NCBI GenBank assembly: GCA_020024115.1
Contig: JAHHUF010000064.1
Location: forward strand, 1-9,662
Reading direction: 5' to 3'
DNA from: Anaerofilum sp.
GTDB taxonomy: Bacteria; Bacillota; Clostridia; Oscillospirales; Ruminococcaceae
Length of the DNA stretch: 9,662 nt
The notes beneath the pieces are model-generated. The model had not been told where the DNA came from. It did no database searches and saw only the letters and a list, made by a program, of their open reading frames with translations. Position numbers and translations under genes: made by a program. Positions 5,444 through 9,662 of this stretch are shown in pieces. The stretch's first letter is position 1. Every line of letters starts with the position of its first letter.

Positions 5444-6670
5444 ATGGGGCTGTTTTCTGACAACCAATCACACAAACAGATAGAAATGCACGAAATGATT
5501 TTTTCTGCATGGAGCGACCGAGACGAAATTTTGTCCCAGTTGGAGCAGGCATTCGGAATGAAAAGTGACGGAACAGGGGAACAAATCACCCTGACAAAAG
5601 AGGATATGCTCATCGCCTTTACCGTCCGCACATCAGAGGACGAGGGCGAATACGGACAAGATGCCAAAGAGCAGCTGCAAGGAGTGTGGGGACACTTTCG
5701 GCAGGTGGAAACCGAGCATATTGAGGTACAGCGCAATCTGCTCCATCATCTGCGGATGTGCCGCAGCGTGATTCGGGTCTATGCCTGCTATGATGCACCT
5801 CAAAATCCAGCCAAAGAGGAGGAAATCAAGGCGCAGGTTTGGCAGGCTGTTCTGGCTGTGCAAGGTCTGGTAACGCAGGGAATGGATGTCATTTGTGACT
5901 CCCTTGGACGACCCATTTTTGACAAACAGGGCAATACCCAACTGGAATATTATATGCCTCCTTGCTATCCGTTGCCTGCTGTCTGGAAGGAAAATGCCCC
6001 TGAGGATTGCGACCGCCGTGACCGTTCGATGAATTTGCTGGAAAGCAAGCATCTCTATACACCCTCTCACCTGCCATTGCTGGGTGTGAAAGAAACAGAC
6101 AAAAGCCGCTCCTTGCGTGAGGTATGCGGCAGAGCTGCCGCCCTGCTGGTGGTGGCTGTTTATTCCGAGTGCCGTCTGGGCGAGAAAATGTCATACGACG
6201 ATGCAAAAGCCTTTGTGCAGTCCATGATTGATGCCTATGGTGCAGAAGAATTTTTCTCCCCAAAAGAGCAGGAATATCTCAACAATCCGGACAGCACCGA
6301 GCAAGAGCAGATTCAGCATATTTGGCAGTACGAAAATTTGTGGGTGATGGAATGGGCTTTGGGTTTAAATGACGATTTATTCTGGCCCGACCACATTTGT
6401 GATGTACCAAAGGCGGTGCAGATTATGCGTGAATATCCCCGTTTGGAGTTTTTGCTAGCTTCGGCAAAGCTGCGCAGCCGAAAAGAACTGCTGGACAATG
6501 CAGACTTGATTTATCTGCTGGACTGGGGCTGTGTGGATGCCCGCATCAGCGGATTGCCCGCCCCCTGCGGCTTGGATGCAGGAGTTGTGATGGAGCGGCA
6601 TCGTTCGCTGTTCTGGCTTGCTGGCTGCGACAGTTTCTGCGATTGGGACGAAATCGACCTGTCTACCTGA
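5444..6670 (+). CDS. DUF4272 domain protein
   Basis: A 408-residue soluble protein with a strong ribosome site AGGAGG (5431-5436), seven bases before the ATG. The C-terminal half (about 194-385) fits DUF4272: RSMNLLESKHL, a Leu/Ala helix (RAAALLVVAVYSE), the conserved acidic-aromatic segment SPKEQEYLNNP, the pattern WQYENLWVMEWALGL, and the DHICDVPKAVQIM segment. The N-terminal half has no recognisable motif but is usual for long members. The function of the family is unknown; no catalytic residues or membrane segment are visible. It is monocistronic, with the inverted-repeat element just upstream and a terminator downstream. An 8-bp hairpin without a T-run (AAGCAAAG 6677-6684 with 6701-6708) follows the stop codon. 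Confidence 0.8.
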   Translation: MGLFSDNQSHKQIEMHEMIFSAWSDRDEILSQLEQAFGMKSDGTGEQITLTKEDMLIAFTVRTSEDEGEYGQDAKEQLQGVWGHFRQVETEHIEVQRNLLHHLRMCRSVIRVYACYDAPQNPAKEEEIKAQVWQAVLAVQGLVTQGMDVICDSLGRPIFDKQGNTQLEYYMPPCYPLPAVWKENAPEDCDRRDRSMNLLESKHLYTPSHLPLLGVKETDKSRSLREVCGRAAALLVVAVYSECRLGEKMSYDDAKAFVQSMIDAYGAEEFFSPKEQEYLNNPDSTEQEQIQHIWQYENLWVMEWALGLNDDLFWPDHICDVPKAVQIMREYPRLEFLLASAKLRSRKELLDNADLIYLLDWGCVDARISGLPAPCGLDAGVVMERHRSLFWLAGCDSFCDWDEIDLST

Positions 6671-6733
6671 ACACAAAAGCAAAGTCAAACAATCGAAGGG
6701 CTTTGCTTAAACAATCCCAGCCTTTAAAGCAAT

Positions 6734-6784
6734 CAAAGCATCGGCATTTCTCAGAAAGAGAAATTTCGATGCTTTGTGTTTTTT
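6734..6784 (+). terminator. Terminator of the DUF4272 gene
   Basis: CAAAGCATCG (6734-6743) pairs with 6767-6776 and ATTTCTC (6746-6752) with 6758-6764, separated by a 2 x 2 mismatch. The T-run is 6779-6784. It points away from the DUF4272 gene toward the convergent remnant. Confidence 0.85.
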
Positions 6785-6795
6785 AGGTGTGATTT

Positions 6796-7305
6796 TTATT
6801 TTGAAAGTGCCTCTTTCAAAGCAGCTTCGATTTCTTCTGTTTCGTTGCTGCTGTCAGTTGGAATGCGCAGCAAGGGAATTTCCCAATGCTTTAAAATAGC
6901 ATCTTTTTTGGCATCCCGTTCGGCTTGCTTCGAGTCTGGCTGATGGAAAGATGTGCCATCCAGTTCTATGGCAAGAATCGGCTCTTTTCCCATTTTGTGG
7001 AACATCAAAAAGTCAATGTGAGTTCTGGGATTGTGTGCATATTCTTGCTCAGATGGGGACAATTGGGAATCGTCCTTGCACAAATTGGAAAGTACAACAT
7101 GGACAGCACAATCCACCTGTTGAAATTCGGGTTTTTTGAGAATGTGTGCAATAACTGAGTACATTAGGTTTTCTGAAAAATATTTAGAAACCCTCTTGTG
7201 TATTCTTAAAAACCGTTTGCGCTGCTCTGCGTATTCCTTATAGAGCAGGTCAAAAACGGAACGGGTTGTACTGTTGATAATCTGAAAAAGGAGATTATTA
7301 TCGCA
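6796..7305 (-). pseudogene. C-terminal remnant of a DUF2726-tailed helicase-like protein
   Basis: About 169 codons on the minus strand, open from 7305 and closed upstream by TGA (7308-7306). The N-terminal part (SVFDLLYKEYAEQRKRF, then KYFSENLMYSVIAHIL) and the C-terminal DUF2726-like domain (NPRTHIDFLMFHK, PILAIELDG, AERDAKKDAIL, PLLRIPT) match, as I recall, the end of large AAA or superfamily I helicase proteins. The Asp, the Glu-x-Asp and the following Lys residues fit the restriction-endonuclease-like fold of that domain. The ATG at 7164 lies inside this conserved stretch and has no ribosome site, so it is not a true start. The large N-terminal helicase part is absent, so this is a truncated relic. 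An alternative is that a short form is still made from 7164 (122 residues). Confidence 0.7.
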
Positions 7306-7717
7306 TCAAAAAAATTTGTTCCAAATCATTTATGATAATCTTGAGCAATTGTTTGAAGGTGAAACAGAATTAAAACAACTTTTTGAGGAAGGCTTTGAGC
7401 TTATGTATTCTTTTTCCAACTTTATGCCTTGCCCTGTAAATTTGAATGAGAGTTATAACCATGAGGGAAAAGGCTCTTATCATTTAAATAAAGATTATCC
7501 ATCGTTGTATCTTTAAAATTTAGAAAAAGAAAAATGTTGTAACAGCAAGGAGAATTTAGACTGGCTTAAGAAGCACATGAAAGAGTATCGCTTAGAAGAA
7601 TTGTATACATTAGAGCCACCCGTTTATATTAGCAATTACTATTCAGAAAATGATAAAGAGGCTTTGAAAGATTTTTTACAAAAAGCCATACAAGCAATTA
7701 AAAACCGATTGGCATAG
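7286..7717 (+). pseudogene. Truncated unknown protein with in-frame stop
   Basis: One frame runs from just after TGA 7283-7285 to TAG 7715-7717, broken only by TAA at 7514-7516. The first part (about 7316-7513) reads FQIIYDNLEQLFEGETELKQ and then LMYSFSNFMPCPVNLN. The second continues in the same frame as NLEKEKCCNSKENLDWLKKH and ends KAIQAIKNRLA. Both halves look like real, acidic and helical protein. There is no ATG with a ribosome site at the front, only TTG 7316. The start is missing, because the frame is closed within 20 bases of the point where the DUF2726 remnant on the other strand is also cut. I do not recognise the family with confidence, although the MPCPVNLN region resembles clostridial proteins of unknown function. 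Confidence 0.6.
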
Positions 7718-7737
7718 CTTTTAAAAAAATAAAAACA

Positions 7738-7780
7738 AAAAAGGTTAGTTGTCTGCTTTGCACAGACGACCAGCCTTTTT
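7738..7780. terminator. Bidirectional terminator, mainly for the NADH oxidase gene
   Basis: An 18-base arm (7738-7755) pairs completely with 7763-7780 when three G-U pairs are allowed, with the loop CTTTGCA. On the minus strand a long T-rich tract follows (complement of 7721-7740), 14 bases after the oxidase stop codon. On the plus strand the arm ends in TTTTT, so it can also end the remnant at 7286-7717. Confidence 0.85.
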
Positions 7781-7793
7781 GATAGCTTGATAT

Positions 7794-9005
7794 TTAGATT
7801 GTTTCATTGTGGGGCATTTCAAATAGAGTGAATGTCCCGTTTTGAGGGTTTATTTTGTATTCAAGCTCGCCATAGTAAATATAGTTGTATGGTTTATTGA
7901 AGTGAGGCAAGAAGAAAATATCCAGCAATTTCAGTTTATCAATGGTAACTTTTTCCTGAACTGCCAAGGAGAACATATGAATCCCCATGGAAATATCCTC
8001 TTTGGAACACATCTGTGTGCCCAAAATTACTCTTGTGTCTTTATCATAAACAATTTTCAGCTTTACGGTTTCGTTGTCATGCTCAATAAATTCAGGCTTT
8101 TGCAAATCCTCATATTCGGTGGTGGTGGCATTGAATCCGTTTGCCTTTGCTTTTTCCAAGGTCAAGCCGGTGGAAACCATGTTCAAGCCCCAAATGCTGA
8201 TACCGTTTGAGCCTTGCACACCGATGCTTTCAATCTCGGTGCCGCAAGCATTGTGTGCTGCGATGATACCGGAACGCACAGCATTGGTTGCCAATGCGAT
8301 ATAGTTGGTGTCGTTGATGGAGTTGTCAAAAACAGTTGCACAGTCGCCGATTGCAAAAACATCCTGCTGGCTGGTCTGCTGTTTTTTGTTGACCAAAAAT
8401 GCACCGTTTTTGAACAATTCCAGATGCTCTTTACCCAGCTCGTTGTTGGGCTTGAAGCCGATGCACAAAACAACCATATCAACATCAAACTCTGCTTTAT
8501 CGGTGACAATCTTCTCAACTTTTTTGTCGCCCAAGATTTTCTCTACCTTTTGACCATATACCAGTTCAATGCCGTGGTCTTGCAGGTTTTTGGACATCAT
8601 ATCAGTGAAATCAGAGTCATAGTAGCTGGACAGGCAGGTTTCAGCACTGTCAATCAGTACAACATCACGGCCATTGCGTTTGAATGCTTCAGCCAACTCA
8701 ACGCCGATATATCCTGCACCGACAACTGCCACTTTTTTAATATCATTGTTCTTGAGTTTTTCAATTACTTCAGCGGCGTTTTGATACAGCTTTACAAACT
8801 GCACATTTTCCAAATCCATTCCTTCAAACTTAGGTGCAACAGGCAAAGAACCAGTTGCCAGAATCAATTTATCATAGCTTTCTTCAATTTTGGAGCCGTC
8901 TTTTGCAACAGCACAAACAACTTTTTTGTCTTTATAGTTGTCTAAAATGGTGTTGATACAAGCTGTTCCGGTGTGGTTTGCACCCACTACAACGATTTTT
9001 TCCAT
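7794..9005 (-). CDS. nox: NADH oxidase (water-forming type) with internal deletion
   Basis: A 403-residue FAD/NAD flavoprotein of the NADH oxidase / CoA-disulfide reductase family, which in its full form reduces O2 to water with NADH in the cytoplasm. Visible are the FAD-binding start VVVGANHTGTACINT (about 5-19), YDKLILATGS, the NAD-binding VVGAGYIGVELAEAF, VDMVVLCIGF, the second FAD motif FAIGDCATV, and the C-terminal IHMFSLAVQE and LPHFNKPYNYI. These match streptococcal Nox closely. After residue 24 (ILDNY) the sequence jumps directly to KDKKVVCAV. About 60 residues are missing, including the conserved SFLGCG segment with the redox-active Cys. The deletion keeps the frame. The enzyme should not reduce O2 normally, so this may be a pseudogene with an intact frame. 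I chose the start at 9005 because MEKIVVVGAN matches the family start; the frame is open to 9029. The ribosome site is weak. Confidence 0.8.
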   Translation of the reverse strand: MEKIVVVGANHTGTACINTILDNYKDKKVVCAVAKDGSKIEESYDKLILATGSLPVAPKFEGMDLENVQFVKLYQNAAEVIEKLKNNDIKKVAVVGAGYIGVELAEAFKRNGRDVVLIDSAETCLSSYYDSDFTDMMSKNLQDHGIELVYGQKVEKILGDKKVEKIVTDKAEFDVDMVVLCIGFKPNNELGKEHLELFKNGAFLVNKKQQTSQQDVFAIGDCATVFDNSINDTNYIALATNAVRSGIIAAHNACGTEIESIGVQGSNGISIWGLNMVSTGLTLEKAKANGFNATTTEYEDLQKPEFIEHDNETVKLKIVYDKDTRVILGTQMCSKEDISMGIHMFSLAVQEKVTIDKLKLLDIFFLPHFNKPYNYIYYGELEYKINPQNGTFTLFEMPHNETI

Positions 9006-9063
9006 CTTTATAAAGCTTCTCAAATCCATTTAGATAAATTTTTATCAAAGTGTTTGTGCCATA

Positions 9064-9091
9064 ATTATATCCTATTTTCAACTTAATACAA
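9064..9091 (-). promoter_or_regulatory. Promoter of the NADH oxidase gene
   Basis: On the minus strand a perfect TATAAT (9069-9064) has TTGTAT (9091-9086) 16 bp upstream. It predicts a leader of about 50 bases before the ATG at 9005. I see no clear Rex-type (TTGTGAA...TTCACAA) operator. Confidence 0.55.
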
Positions 9092-9209
9092 GATTTTATT
9101 TAATATTTTTTATTATTAGAGGAAAATAAATTTTTGCTTTTTCAGAAATATTTGTAATTTGCTTTTAATAGACCACTAGAACAGATGGCACTGTTACAGG
9201 ATTCTATTG

Positions 9210-9254
9210 AAAAAATCCCCCAGATAAGGAGAATCATACACACTTATCTGGGGG
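9210..9254 (-). terminator. Terminator of the surface-protein gene
   Basis: A 12-bp perfect stem (CCCCCAGATAAG 9217-9228 with 9243-9254) and a 14-base loop are followed, on the minus strand, by ATTTTTTC (9216-9209). It is 24 bases past the stop codon at 9279. Confidence 0.85.
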
Positions 9255-9278
9255 TGGATAGAGGGCTGTTTTATTATT

Positions 9279-9662
9279 TTAGTCCTGTTTGCGTTTTTTG
9301 CCTGTTACCCATGCCAAAACGCTTGCGCTTGCAGCCATCATTGCTGACAACAGCAGATTGCCAGAATCACCTGTCTGTACAGGCTTTGTGCTGTTCTGGC
9401 CGCCGTTGTTGGGGGTGGTTGGCTGTGGGTTGGGGGCTGGGTTTGGTTTTGCAGCAGGAGTATTGGGGCTGACGGGGGTGTCGGGTCTTTTCAGTCCATA
9501 GGCTGCCTGCTCAAAGGCTGTTTTCAGCTTTTCAAAGGCATCCACACTCAGGTCTTTGGGGTCGGCTTGCATCAATGCGTCATAGGCGGTTTTGTATGCC
9601 TGATAGGATTCGGCGGTATAGCTGCCTGCATCCTGCAATTTGACTTGACTGCGGTATTCATC
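9279..9662 (-). CDS. Cell-wall-anchored surface protein, C-terminal part
   Basis: The last 127 residues of a larger protein whose start lies beyond the right edge. The first 60 or so residues (DAGSYTAESYQAYKTAYDAL, then DAFEKLKTAFEQAAYGL) look like a FIVAR-type three-helix repeat, common in extracellular sugar-binding or adhesive Gram-positive proteins. A Pro/Asn/Thr-rich wall-spanning linker (about 59-92) follows, then the sorting signal PVQTGDSGN (VQTGD at 95-99), a hydrophobic helix (LLLSAMMAASASVLAWV) and the basic tail GKKRKQD. Sortase would cleave between Thr and Gly and attach the protein to peptidoglycan. The motif differs from LPXTG. The activity of the protein is in the missing part and cannot be told. 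A terminator follows. Confidence 0.85.
   Translation of the reverse strand, partial: DEYRSQVKLQDAGSYTAESYQAYKTAYDALMQADPKDLSVDAFEKLKTAFEQAAYGLKRPDTPVSPNTPAAKPNPAPNPQPTTPNNGGQNSTKPVQTGDSGNLLLSAMMAASASVLAWVTGKKRKQD

Noticed and set aside
782..7516. In-frame TAG (782) and TAA (7514) as recoded sense codons
   Set aside because: Two different stops are involved, both in genes with other damage, and intact neighbours end at TAA and TGA normally. No selenocysteine-type hairpin was evident; TGA is not the codon involved.
8214..8945. 243-codon plus-strand frame opposite the NADH oxidase
   Set aside because: It is the antisense shadow of a well-conserved gene, Cys/Phe-rich, with no ribosome site.

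Overview
The window looks like chromosomal DNA from a low-GC Gram-positive bacterium, most likely a gut-type Clostridia (Oscillospirales or a relative). The evidence is the AT-rich intergenic DNA, strong TTGACA/TATAAT-type promoters, AGGAGG-type ribosome sites, many rho-independent terminators, two cell-wall sorting tails of the VQTGD type, and a DUF1836 regulator. No rRNA, tRNA, CRISPR array, transposase or phage structural gene was seen.

Layout. 1-958: a decayed tandem GNAT acetyltransferase gene and its terminator. 959-1621: gene-free DNA holding a 27-bp palindrome, four 22-bp tandem repeats (iteron-like), three 9-bp tandem repeats and a promoter. 1622-2392: an unrecognised protein with two membrane segments, followed by a second copy of the 27-bp palindrome. 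2448-2852: gene-free, with one strong bidirectional terminator. 2853-3099 (minus): the frameshifted C-terminal tail of a cell-wall-anchored protein. 3100-3612 (minus) and 3806-5032 (plus): a divergent pair, a DUF1836 regulator and a membrane-anchored choloylglycine-hydrolase-family enzyme. Their shared promoter region carries three 18-bp repeats. 5264-5423: a 160-bp miniature inverted-repeat element in the leader of a DUF4272 gene (5444-6670). 6796-7717: two 5'-truncated gene remnants placed head to head. 7794-9005 (minus): a water-forming NADH oxidase gene with an in-frame internal deletion. 9279-9662 (minus): the C-terminal part of another sorted surface protein, running off the window.

How it fits together. 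There is no single operon; most genes are monocistronic with their own terminator. The best-supported functional unit is the divergent pair at 3100-5032, where the DUF1836 protein probably controls the hydrolase and itself through the repeats between them. About half of the loci are damaged (GNAT, surface-protein tail, DUF2726 remnant, unknown remnant, NADH oxidase), so the window reads as a decaying region. Several errors in an assembly would look similar. The least explained signals are the two palindromes with a compensatory base-pair change, the 22-bp repeat array, and the operator-like repeats by the DUF1836 gene.
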